From NCBI GenBank assembly GCA_029884165.1, contig JAOUIH010000026.1, positions 1 to 38,948 of the forward strand: a DNA stretch of 38,948 bases, read 5' to 3'. Every line of letters begins with the position of its first letter. Within the stretch, counting starts at the first letter, position 1. The notes beneath the pieces are model-generated. The model made no database searches. It had not been told where the DNA came from and saw only the letters and a program-made list of their open reading frames with translations. Source of the stretch: Gammaproteobacteria bacterium. Its GTDB lineage: Bacteria > Pseudomonadota > Gammaproteobacteria > Steroidobacterales > Woeseiaceae. Both the position numbers and the translations under genes were made by a program. Below, piece by piece: positions 7,688-14,618 of the stretch.

Positions 7688-9032
7688 AAAGATTCTCCGT
7701 GCCCGTCGCGACGGCGAGGCGCGCCAGCGCCTGCTTCGCGTTGCTGAGCGAGTCCCAGTAGTTGATCTGGGCGTTGTAGAGCGTTAACTGGGTGTTGAGC
7801 AGGTTCAGGAAGTCGACCTGGTTGACCTGGTAACCGGCAAGCATCGACGCCACGGTCTGCTGGGCCTGCGGGATGATTGCCGTCTCCAGCAGGCTCACCT
7901 GGTCCCTCGCCGCATCGTACTCCGCAATCGAACGCGCAACTTCGGACTCGACCCGACGCAGCGTGTCGCTCAGGGCGAAATTCTGTTGCGTGACTTCGTG
8001 CGTCCGCTGTTCCACGGCCTTGTTCTGCTTGTCGCCGGCGAAGATCGGCACGGTCACCGTGAACATGACGCTCAGGAAGTCCGACCGATCCATGTTCGTC
8101 ACGGGATCGTCCTGGCGAAAACCGTAACCGACGCCGACGCGCAGATCCGGGTAACGGTCCCTGCGTGCCAGCTCGAGGCGGGTCCGCGCGGCATCGACGA
8201 GCTCGCGCTGCACGGCGATCAACTGCCTTGAGTCCGCCGCCTGCTGCAGCAGCGCCTCCCGTCCCGGTATATCGGGGAGTTCACGATTCGCGGGCCCCTC
8301 GGGCAGCATCACGGCGCGATCCGCGGGCCGATCGAGCAGGGCATTGATCTCTGCCTCGGCGGCTCGACGCATTCCCCGCAGCCGGATTTCGCGATCCAGC
8401 AGCCGCGACAGCTCGAGCTGCGCGAGCAGCACGTCCTGCTGCAAGCCACTGCCGACCTTGTACTTGGTCTGCGCGATCTCGACGAAGTCCCGCATCAGCT
8501 CCTTGTTCTGCGCAACGATCTGCAAAGACCGGTCGAGGTTCATCAATCGCCACCAGGCGATTCGCACCTGCCCGGCCAGCCAGCTCTCGCGGTCGCCTAG
8601 CATGGCCTCGGTTGCATCCACCTGGTGAAGCGCCGCCCTGTGCTGCAGGTCGCGCTTGCCAGGGAACGGGATCTGCTGCGTCACCGCGAGCTGTACCTGC
8701 GTCATCGGCTCCTGGTCGAAGGCAAATCCGTCGGTCGGCAGGTTCATGAAGTTGAGCGACAGCATCGGGTCCGGCAGCGCATGCATCTGCGAGGGCGTCG
8801 TGCCGACCGCCTCCACCTGCGCGCGTAGTCCGGCGAGCTGGGGATTGTGCTCGAGCGCCAGCGCGACCGCTTCGTCGAGCTCGAGCACGCCATCGGCCGC
8901 GGCGTTTGCCGCGACAGCCGGCATCAGCAGCAGCGCGACTGCCGCCAGCGGAAACTTGAAACGGCACCGGCCCGCGGGCGGGCGCCGGAATGCGAATGAG
9001 AGTCGGGAACGGGTCCCGCGGAAAATCGACAT
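7680..9032 (-). CDS. cusC: CusC-type outer-membrane factor (TolC family)
   Basis: 450 residues from ATG 9032, preceded by a strong SD (GGAGGAG) with good spacing; an upstream in-frame ATG at 9053 lies before that SD and is less likely. A signal peptide ends near AVAANAAADG. There is no lipobox, unlike E. coli CusC, which is acylated. The two OEP repeats are visible: LDEAVALALEHNPQLAGLRAQ at the start of the first, and the coiled-coil stretches around residues 150-240 and 330-420. ITQQIPFPGKRDL-like text (VTQQIPFPGKRDL) and VNQVDFLNLLN are typical of metal-RND outer-membrane factors. It forms the trimeric exit duct of the pump. Confidence 0.93.
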   Translation of the reverse strand: MSIFRGTRSRLSFAFRRPPAGRCRFKFPLAAVALLLMPAVAANAAADGVLELDEAVALALEHNPQLAGLRAQVEAVGTTPSQMHALPDPMLSLNFMNLPTDGFAFDQEPMTQVQLAVTQQIPFPGKRDLQHRAALHQVDATEAMLGDRESWLAGQVRIAWWRLMNLDRSLQIVAQNKELMRDFVEIAQTKYKVGSGLQQDVLLAQLELSRLLDREIRLRGMRRAAEAEINALLDRPADRAVMLPEGPANRELPDIPGREALLQQAADSRQLIAVQRELVDAARTRLELARRDRYPDLRVGVGYGFRQDDPVTNMDRSDFLSVMFTVTVPIFAGDKQNKAVEQRTHEVTQQNFALSDTLRRVESEVARSIAEYDAARDQVSLLETAIIPQAQQTVASMLAGYQVNQVDFLNLLNTQLTLYNAQINYWDSLSNAKQALARLAVATGTENLYE

Positions 9033-9086
9033 CGCGATCTCCTCCTGCAACAAACCTTGAACGGGGGTTCGGGCGGGAGGCGAGCG

Positions 9087-9533
9087 CTACTTCAGGAAGC
9101 TGCAGTACCTGATCGTAAGGGAGGGTCCAGCCGCCAATAGCGCCGGATCGCAGGCAGGCTGCGGCAGACCTGTGTCTGCATGGGCGGTATCGAACAGCGG
9201 ATCGTCGAGCACCAGCACGGGCGGCGGCTGGATGTCATCGCCGGCCTGCTGCGCCTTGGCCCGCGTGTCGACCTGGACATCCGGGAACAGGTCGCAGCCG
9301 CTCAGCAGCGTGCTGTCACAGGGCTCGGACTCCGCCACGACATGCATCGTATGGCCAACGGCCTGTCCCTCCGCGACGGGCTCGACCGCATCGACGAGTT
9401 CCATCGCCATCAGGCACGGCTGCATGGCGGCCGTCAGCCAGGCAAGCAGCGCGACAGCGCTCAGGGCCTTGCCGGAGCGAGTCCTCTGCAGTTTGTCGAG
9501 CGACATCTGGGCCATGGAACGACCGGGGGCCAT
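9087..9533 (-). CDS. Small secreted protein heading the cus operon
   Basis: Up to 148 residues. A hydrophobic segment (ALSAVALLAWLTAAMQPCLMA) acts as a signal peptide or anchor. The mature part has scattered Cys, His and Met (HTMHVVAESEPCD, CDLFPDV) and ends in SLTIRYCSFLK. Similar short proteins with an aromatic, Cys-containing C-terminus often precede cusC-like genes, so a periplasmic metal-handling or sensing role is likely but not shown. Start is uncertain: ATGs at 9533, 9515 and 9506 are all in frame and none has a clear SD. The stop is 54 nt before cusC, on the same strand. Confidence 0.65.
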   Translation of the reverse strand: MAPGRSMAQMSLDKLQRTRSGKALSAVALLAWLTAAMQPCLMAMELVDAVEPVAEGQAVGHTMHVVAESEPCDSTLLSGCDLFPDVQVDTRAKAQQAGDDIQPPPVLVLDDPLFDTAHADTGLPQPACDPALLAAGPSLTIRYCSFLK

Positions 9534-9926
9534 TGAAAAAGGGCCGTCACTTTACCGCCGGGCGGCCCCTGCCGCCAGTATCAATGCCTCATATTGGGGC
9601 CCCGGGCCCGGAATTCCTGGCCGCGGCGCCCTGGTACCAGGGCATCCGGAGGCGGATGCAGGCCGGCACCAGCGCCATGCTCGAGAGGGTGCCCGGATCC
9701 GGGCGGGTGACAGACGGCCTTGCGGGCGAAACGCAGCTCGCCCCTTTTGCCCGGTGTCACGCGATATCCCCCTGTACCGGCGGGCTGGCGCCCGCCGCCG
9801 CTTGCGACAGCCGCAATCGACGATTGCGCATCTAGGGTGCACGAGCGCGACATGGCCGCTTGTATTCGCCCGGCGTTCAGTAGTACTTTCCAAACATATG
9901 TTTGCAATCCAAACAAAAGTTTTGCG
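9534..9926. other. Divergent intergenic region between the cus operon and the pseudouridine genes
   Basis: No convincing gene in 393 bp. Toward the cus side there is a GC palindrome CCGGGCCCGG (9602-9611) and a perfect 16-bp palindrome GCCCTGGTACCAGGGC (9628-9643), either of which could be a regulator site or hairpin. The last 70 bp before the kinase gene are suddenly AT-rich and hold the palindromes listed separately. I see no CueR-type or CusR-type box that I would trust. Confidence 0.5.
9860..9924 (+). promoter_or_regulatory. Putative promoter and two palindromic operators of the HTH-kinase gene
   Basis: A possible -35 TTGTAT (9860-9865) and -10 TACTTT (9884-9889), 18 bp apart, put the transcription start inside a perfect 14-bp palindrome CAAACATATGTTTG (9891-9904). 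A second palindrome CAAAAGTTTTG (9914-9924, odd centre) ends two bases before the ATG and occupies the place of an SD. Both share the half-site CAAA. Because the encoded kinase has its own DNA-binding domain, autoregulation at these sites is a natural inference. Confidence 0.5.
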
Positions 9927-11027
9927 ATGACCGAGCGGGAACGGGAGATCCTGGCCCTGATACGGGCCAACCCGCTGATTTCCCAGCAGTCGCTGGCCGA
10001 CAGGCTGGGCATAAGCCGCTCGGCGGTCGCCGGTCATGTCATGAACCTGACGGCCAAGGGGCTTATCAAGGGGCGCGGCTACGTGCTGACCGAAGCGCCC
10101 TTCGCCGCCGTGATCGGCGGCGCCAATGTGGACATCCACGGCTCGCCGGCGCGAGCCCTGCGCATGCGCGACTCGAACCCCGGGACGGTTCGGAGCTCGC
10201 CGGGCGGCGTAGCCCGCAATGTCGCCGAGAACCTCGCCCGGCTCGGCGTCGATACGCGACTCATCGCGCCGCTCGGGAACGACGCACAGGGGGACCTCCT
10301 CGAGCAGCAGGGCCGCGACGCCGGCATCGACATGCGCTGCGTGTACCGGGTGGCAGGCGCCCAGACCTCGACCTACGTATCTGTCCTGGACGACGGCGGC
10401 GACATGCTGGTCGCCATCTCGGACATGGCCATTCTCGGGACACTCGACGCCGAGCGCCTGCGCGCGCACGAGTCAATGCTCCGGCAGGCCGCGGTCATCG
10501 TGCTCGACACCAACCTCTGCGACGACGCAGTGGCCTGGCTCTGCTCGGCATTCGCCGGGCAACCGCTGTTCGCGGATACCGTCTCGGTCGCCAAAGCATC
10601 CCGGCTACGCCCTTACCTCGGATCGATCCACACGCTGAAGCCGAGCCTTGCCGAGGCGGAGGCGATCGCGGGCATCAGCGCGGCGACACCGCAGCGGCTG
10701 CCCGGGCTCGCCGCCTGGTTTCACGAGCGCGGCGTCAAGCGGCTGTTCATTTCGCTTGGCGACGGCGGCGTGTTCTACAGCACGCCGGGCGGCTGCGGGC
10801 TCGAGCCGCCGTTGCCCGCCGACGGAGCGCTACGGAATGCGAGCGGCGCCGGCGACGCATTGCTTGCGGGCCTGGTTTACGGGTGGCTGCGCGACTGGCC
10901 GCTGGCCGATGCGCTGCGCTTCGGCATGGCGGCGGCGCAGCTCACGCTGTCGTACCCGGGAACGATCAACCCGGACATGTCGGTTGCGGCGGTTACGCGC
11001 GCCCAGGGCTTGAGACGTGCCAGCTGA
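9927..11027 (+). CDS. psuK: HTH-fused PfkB carbohydrate kinase, probable pseudouridine kinase
   Basis: 366 residues. Residues 1-50 are a winged-helix domain (EREILALIRANPLISQQSLA, then DRLGISRSAVAGHVMNL). Residues 58-360 are a PfkB/ribokinase domain with IGGANVDIHG (63-72), GGVARNVAENLARLG (93-107) and the anion-hole/catalytic motif NASGAGDA (304-311; D310 is the base). The layout is like E. coli YeiI. The next gene is psuG and overlaps by 11 nt, so the likely substrate is pseudouridine, phosphorylated to pseudouridine 5'-phosphate; another nucleoside is possible. The DNA-binding domain suggests the kinase also represses its own operon. The ATG lacks an SD because a palindrome lies there. Confidence 0.85.
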   Translation: MTEREREILALIRANPLISQQSLADRLGISRSAVAGHVMNLTAKGLIKGRGYVLTEAPFAAVIGGANVDIHGSPARALRMRDSNPGTVRSSPGGVARNVAENLARLGVDTRLIAPLGNDAQGDLLEQQGRDAGIDMRCVYRVAGAQTSTYVSVLDDGGDMLVAISDMAILGTLDAERLRAHESMLRQAAVIVLDTNLCDDAVAWLCSAFAGQPLFADTVSVAKASRLRPYLGSIHTLKPSLAEAEAIAGISAATPQRLPGLAAWFHERGVKRLFISLGDGGVFYSTPGGCGLEPPLPADGALRNASGAGDALLAGLVYGWLRDWPLADALRFGMAAAQLTLSYPGTINPDMSVAAVTRAQGLRRAS

Positions 11028-11964
11028 GGCGGTCAGTCCGGTGCTCGACGTCGCCCCGGAAGTGGCCGCGGCGCTCGCGGCGAACCGGCCGGTCGTCGCG
11101 CTCGAGTCGACGATCATCAGCCACGGCATGCCCTATCCGCAGAATGTCCGGACCGCGACCCGCGTCGAGGCGGCCGTCCGGGAAGAAGGCGCGGTCCCCG
11201 CGACGATCGCAATAATCGATGGCCGCCTGACGGTCGGGCTCGACGCGACCGGGGTCGAGCGGCTGGGCCGCGGCGGTCCAGGTGTCGCGAAGGTCAGCCG
11301 CCGCGACATTCCATTCATCGTGGCACGCGGCGGCGACGGCGCCACGACCGTTGCGGCGACGATGATCATCGCAGCGATGGCCGGGATCCGCGTGTTCGCC
11401 ACCGGCGGGATCGGCGGCGTGCATCGCGGCGCAGAGGTCAGCATGGACATTTCCGCCGACCTCGACGAACTCGGGCGGACAGACGTCGCGGTCGTGTGCG
11501 CGGGCGTCAAGTCGGTGCTCGACCTGGGCCGCACGCTGGAGTACCTGGAGACCCGCGGCGTACCGGTCGTGGGCTGGAAGACCGATACGCTGCCCGCGTT
11601 CTACACGCGGAGCAGCGGCCTGCCGGTCGATTACCGGGTCGACACCCCGCTCGAAGCCGCCGCCGCGATGCATGCGAAGTGGCGGCTCCGCCTGTCGGGC
11701 GGAATCGTCATCGCCGTCCCGGTACCCGAGGATGCCGCGCTGGATCCGGCCGACATCGATGCCGCAATCGACGAGGCAGTCGCGGCAATGCCCGCACAAG
11801 GCGTCGTTGGCAAGGCGGCAACGCCTTTCCTGCTGCAGCGAATAGCCGACCAAACCGGTGGCCGCAGCCTCGCCGCGAACATCGCGCTCGTCGTAAACAA
11901 TGCGCGCGTTGCGGCCCGCATCGCCCACGCATACTGCCGGGCCGATACGCGTTCGGACGACTGA
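11017..11964 (+). CDS. psuG: Pseudouridine-5'-phosphate glycosidase
   Basis: 315 residues from a GTG that overlaps the kinase gene by 11 nt. It cleaves the C-C glycosidic bond of pseudouridine 5'-phosphate to uracil and ribose 5-phosphate. The catalytic residues known from E. coli PsuG (Glu31, Lys93, Lys166) appear at E30 (VALESTIISHGMPYP), K92 (GVAKVSRRD) and K165 (CAGVKSVLDL). GGIGGVHRG (130-138) and the C-terminal NIALVVNNARVAARIA segment also match the family. With the kinase it forms a complete two-step salvage route for pseudouridine released by RNA turnover. No dedicated transporter (PsuT) is nearby. Confidence 0.95.
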   Translation: MPAEAVSPVLDVAPEVAAALAANRPVVALESTIISHGMPYPQNVRTATRVEAAVREEGAVPATIAIIDGRLTVGLDATGVERLGRGGPGVAKVSRRDIPFIVARGGDGATTVAATMIIAAMAGIRVFATGGIGGVHRGAEVSMDISADLDELGRTDVAVVCAGVKSVLDLGRTLEYLETRGVPVVGWKTDTLPAFYTRSSGLPVDYRVDTPLEAAAAMHAKWRLRLSGGIVIAVPVPEDAALDPADIDAAIDEAVAAMPAQGVVGKAATPFLLQRIADQTGGRSLAANIALVVNNARVAARIAHAYCRADTRSDD

Positions 11965-11969
11965 CGAAG

Positions 11970-12273
11970 GTGGAGGCCAGGACGAATCGGGCGGCAATCC
12001 CGGCAATCGACCTCGGCAGCTTCCTGGCCGGCGACAGCGCTTACCGGCGGAGCGTCGGCAGGCAAGTGGACAAGGCCTGCCGCGAAACGGGCTGTCTTGC
12101 CGTCGCCAACCACGGCGTGAACCCGGCGACGGTCGATTGCGTGGTACCGGAATCCCGACTTGGATGCCGTGATCGCTGCGATCCCGGGCTGCGTAAGCCC
12201 CGGTGAGCGGCCGCGGTATCAGCCGGTGGCGGCGGGCGAATACCTGATCGGCCGGTTTTCGTCGGCTGTTTGA
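11970..12273 (+). pseudogene. Remnant of an isopenicillin N synthase-like 2-oxoglutarate/Fe(II) oxygenase
   Basis: Two ends of one gene survive with the middle deleted. From GTG 11970 the frame reads AIPAIDLGSFLAGDSAYRRS, then VDKACRETGCLAVANHGVN, the N-terminal signature of this oxygenase family. Near 12140-12155 the frame changes, and another frame reads NPDLDAVIAAIPGCVSPGER and PRYQPVAAGEYLIGRF up to TGA 12271, the family's C-terminus. A normal gene is about 300-350 codons; about 90 remain. The jelly-roll with the HxD...H iron site and the Arg that binds 2-oxoglutarate are gone, so no activity is expected. It lies 5 nt after psuG and may once have been part of that operon. Confidence 0.75.
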
Positions 12274-12370
12274 GACGCGCTTCGGGTCAGGCGATGTGTC
12301 AGCCGGTGCATGCCGCTGCAGGGGCGCAGCGATGTTACATTCGGACTTGTACAAAGAAGGAGAATGCGCA

Positions 12371-13132
12371 GTGGCTGACCTCAATGTAAGCCGGAAGGAT
12401 GGCGTCGCGACGCTGGAGTTCAACCGCCTGCCGGTACTCAACGCGTTGTCGCCAGGCCTGCTGCGCGAGCTGATCGATTCCTGCGCCTCAATTTCTGCCG
12501 ATGACGCCGTTCGCGTCGTCGTGCTGCGCGGCGCCGGTCCGAACTTCTCCGCCGGAGCGGACCTGCCGGCATTCCATGTCGAGTTGGAGGCAGACCCGCA
12601 GACCAGCGCGGACCTCGGGCGGCGTGCCGCAATGGCCATCGCCGAGCTGCCACAGGTCACGATCGCTGCCGTCCGCGGCTACTGCGTCGGTGGCGGCGTG
12701 GTGCTGGCCGGGGCTTGCGATCTTCGCGTCGTCGCCGACTATTGCCGCTTTTCGATACCCGAGGTCGACGCCGGCATTCCGCTTGCCTGGGGCGGCATGC
12801 AACGGCTCGTCGCACTGATCGGCGAGACGATGACCGCCGACCTCGTGCTGACCTGCCGGCCGATCGATGCCACGGAGGCGCTGCGCATCGGGCTCGCGAG
12901 CCGAATCCTGCCGGGTGAGAAATTCGAGGCCGAGGTCCAGGACCTTGCCGCGAGTATCGCCGCGAAGGCCGCGATCGTGCTGCGGATATTCAAACAACAG
13001 CTCAAGGGTCTGCGCGATGGCAGCTACGATGCTCGCGAGGACGCGGCAGGCCTGCAGGCCGCCCGGCGGGACGCAGAAGCGAGCCGCATCGGTGCGGCCT
13101 ACATCGCGAGCCGCCTCGGCGCGCGACGCTGA
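12371..13132 (+). CDS. Enoyl-CoA hydratase/isomerase family protein
   Basis: 253 residues from GTG 12371, with AAGGAG eight bases upstream. Crotonase fold: oxyanion-hole residues in FSAGADLPAF (59-68) and RGYCVGGGVVLAG (102-114), and SIPEVDAGIPLAWGG (128-142) with E131. In true hydratases the motif after GGG is C-E-L with a first catalytic Glu; here it is V-V-L, so that Glu is a Val (residue 111) and only E131 remains. Single-Glu members are usually enoyl-CoA isomerases or other crotonases. Its partner enzymes are not nearby. It is convergent with the methyltransferase gene (12 nt gap). Confidence 0.9.
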   Translation: MADLNVSRKDGVATLEFNRLPVLNALSPGLLRELIDSCASISADDAVRVVVLRGAGPNFSAGADLPAFHVELEADPQTSADLGRRAAMAIAELPQVTIAAVRGYCVGGGVVLAGACDLRVVADYCRFSIPEVDAGIPLAWGGMQRLVALIGETMTADLVLTCRPIDATEALRIGLASRILPGEKFEAEVQDLAASIAAKAAIVLRIFKQQLKGLRDGSYDAREDAAGLQAARRDAEASRIGAAYIASRLGARR

Positions 13133-13144
13133 GGCGGCAAGTGC

Positions 13145-13816
13145 TCAAGCAGGCGCCTTGTCACCGAGGACGCAGACTGCCATCGGCGTCAGCTCCGGCA
13201 GCCGTTCGATTCGTAGCCCGGTCAGCCCGGCATCGCGCAGCCACTCCTCGATCTTCAGCCCTGTCCGCAGCGCTGCCTCGTCTGTCTGGTCGCCGAGGCG
13301 CGGCTGCCAGGTGAAGGCCATCCGGCCTCCCGGAGCCAGCCTTGCCGCCAGTTCCCGGATACGCGCCGCCGGCTCCTGCCAGAACATGATTGCATTGACG
13401 GCGAATACCCGATCGAAGAGCAGGAGGGCCTCATCACCGAGCACCTCGTCCATCCGCTCGACGGCTCCGATATTGAGATCGACCCGGCCCGCTTCGACCA
13501 GGTCGCGGTTACGCCGGCTCGCGAGTTCGTGCATCGTCGCCGACCGATCGATCCCGACGACCAGTCCCTGTTCGGCGCGCCCCGCCGCACGGCGCAACGC
13601 GATGCCCGGGCCGTAACCGAGTTCGAGCACCCGGTGCCGCGGCTGGATGTCGAGCAGATCGACAGTCCACTCGTTACGGCGCCGGTTCGACGGCCGCGTT
13701 TCCATCAGCCAACCGGCCAGGCGTCCGGCAACGCCGCTGGGGTTGCCGAACTGCCGCCCCAGGAATGCCTGCACCGCGCGGCGGCCGGCGCCCGATCGAT
13801 GCTTATTTGCGTGCAT
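13145..13816 (-). CDS. Class I SAM-dependent methyltransferase
   Basis: 223 residues from ATG 13816, inside the end of the upstream membrane protein gene (14-nt overlap), so the pair is translationally coupled. SAM motif I is VLELGYGPG (63-71) and motif II ends in VVGID (86-90); LAPGGRMAFTWQPR is the post-motif strand. The N-terminus (RQFGNPSGVAGRLAGWLME) resembles small-molecule methyltransferases that sit next to MarR-type regulators. The substrate is unknown. Expression probably comes from the divergent promoter shared with the MarR gene. Confidence 0.88.
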   Translation of the reverse strand: MHANKHRSGAGRRAVQAFLGRQFGNPSGVAGRLAGWLMETRPSNRRRNEWTVDLLDIQPRHRVLELGYGPGIALRRAAGRAEQGLVVGIDRSATMHELASRRNRDLVEAGRVDLNIGAVERMDEVLGDEALLLFDRVFAVNAIMFWQEPAARIRELAARLAPGGRMAFTWQPRLGDQTDEAALRTGLKIEEWLRDAGLTGLRIERLPELTPMAVCVLGDKAPA

Positions 13817-14060
13817 GGCGCGCTCCCATTCGCTGCCAGCCCGGGCCCCGCAACACGGCGGACAACAGCAGCGCGAATAAGAGCAGGCCCGTCGCGCCGC
13901 GCATGTCGAGCGCCTCCAGGCCGAACAGACGTGGCGCAAACAGGTTCCAGGAACTCGCCAGCAGCACGACGGTTATGAGGAAGCCAGCCAGCGCCCCAAG
14001 CGCCACCAGCAGGCAGGACCGGAATCCCTGTCTCCGGCCCCTCCGGGTTTCATGTTCCAT
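13803..14060 (-). CDS. Small two-TM membrane protein
   Basis: 85 residues from ATG 14060, preceded by GAGGA seven bases upstream; the longer in-frame start is less likely. A basic N-terminus (ETRRGRRQGFR) precedes a TM helix (about 14-36), a short loop with FGLEALDMRG, and a second TM helix (about 52-68), ending in a basic tail. Its stop overlaps the start of the methyltransferase gene. I do not recognise the family. Being first in an operon divergent from a MarR gene suggests a role in response to a small, perhaps membrane-active, compound. Confidence 0.7.
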   Translation of the reverse strand: MEHETRRGRRQGFRSCLLVALGALAGFLITVVLLASSWNLFAPRLFGLEALDMRGATGLLLFALLLSAVLRGPGWQRMGARHARK

Positions 14061-14142
14061 GGTCAATTCCTCGTACAGGTCAGTCGATACAACCCGGCCG
14101 CCAGCAAGCACCGCCTTGTGGAATGCTGCGGCCGGGGCTAGA

Positions 14143-14181
14143 ATGACAGTAATGTTGTCATATTGACAATAGTATTGTCAA
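14143..14181. promoter_or_regulatory. Two MarR-type palindromic operators in the divergent promoter
   Basis: Site 1, 14143-14161: ATGACAGTAATGTTGTCAT, arms ATGACA/TGTCAT. Site 2, 14163-14181: TTGACAATAGTATTGTCAA, a perfect 9+1+9 palindrome that ends five bases before the MarR start codon. Centres are 20 bp apart, about two helical turns, so two dimers would bind the same face. The core TGACA...TGTCA is shared. Both sites lie between the MarR gene and the divergent membrane-protein/methyltransferase pair. Confidence 0.7.
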
Positions 14182-14186
14182 ATATC

Positions 14187-14615
14187 ATGGACCCGGAAAT
14201 CGACGCATTGTTCAATGAAGTTCGGCTGCTGTTCCATGCCCTGGTACAGCGAGGCGAGAACCTGCATGCGGGCGGCAGCGTGACCATGGCGCAGCGCGCA
14301 GTGCTGGAGTTCCTGCTGAAGAACGGGCCGGGCACGGTTCCCGCGATCGCCCGCCAGCGTCGCGTGACGCGCCAGCACGTGCAGTCCCTTGTCAATCCGC
14401 TGCTGGAAGCCGGTTTTGTCGAGCCTGTCGAAAACCCCGAGCACCGCCGCTCGCGGCTGATGGCGCTAACCCCGGCCGGCGAGCATCTGATTCGCTCGAT
14501 GCGGCAGCGCGAGGAAAAGTTTCTCGCGAGCACCGAGCCGGGCGTGGGGCCGAGGCAGATCGCAAAGGCGACCGATGTCCTGCGCAAGCTGCGCCGCGCG
14601 ATCGAAGACGGTTGA
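14187..14615 (+). CDS. MarR family transcriptional regulator
   Basis: 142 residues from ATG 14187; the in-frame upstream TTG (14163) falls inside the operator and is rejected. Winged helix: TMAQRAVLEFLLKNGPGTVP, recognition helix RQRRVTRQHVQSLVNPLLEAG, wing ENPEHRRSRLMALTPAG. N- and C-terminal helices form the dimer interface. It probably represses its own gene and the divergent membrane-protein/methyltransferase pair through the two palindromes just upstream. The ligand is unknown. Its stop is 3 nt from the stop of the convergent amidohydrolase gene. Confidence 0.92.
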   Translation: MDPEIDALFNEVRLLFHALVQRGENLHAGGSVTMAQRAVLEFLLKNGPGTVPAIARQRRVTRQHVQSLVNPLLEAGFVEPVENPEHRRSRLMALTPAGEHLIRSMRQREEKFLASTEPGVGPRQIAKATDVLRKLRRAIEDG

Positions 14616-14618
14616 GCC

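Noticed and set aside
10993..12660. 555-codon minus-strand ORF opposite psuG
   Set aside because: Shadow of psuG and the crotonase gene, whose catalytic residues are intact on the plus strand.
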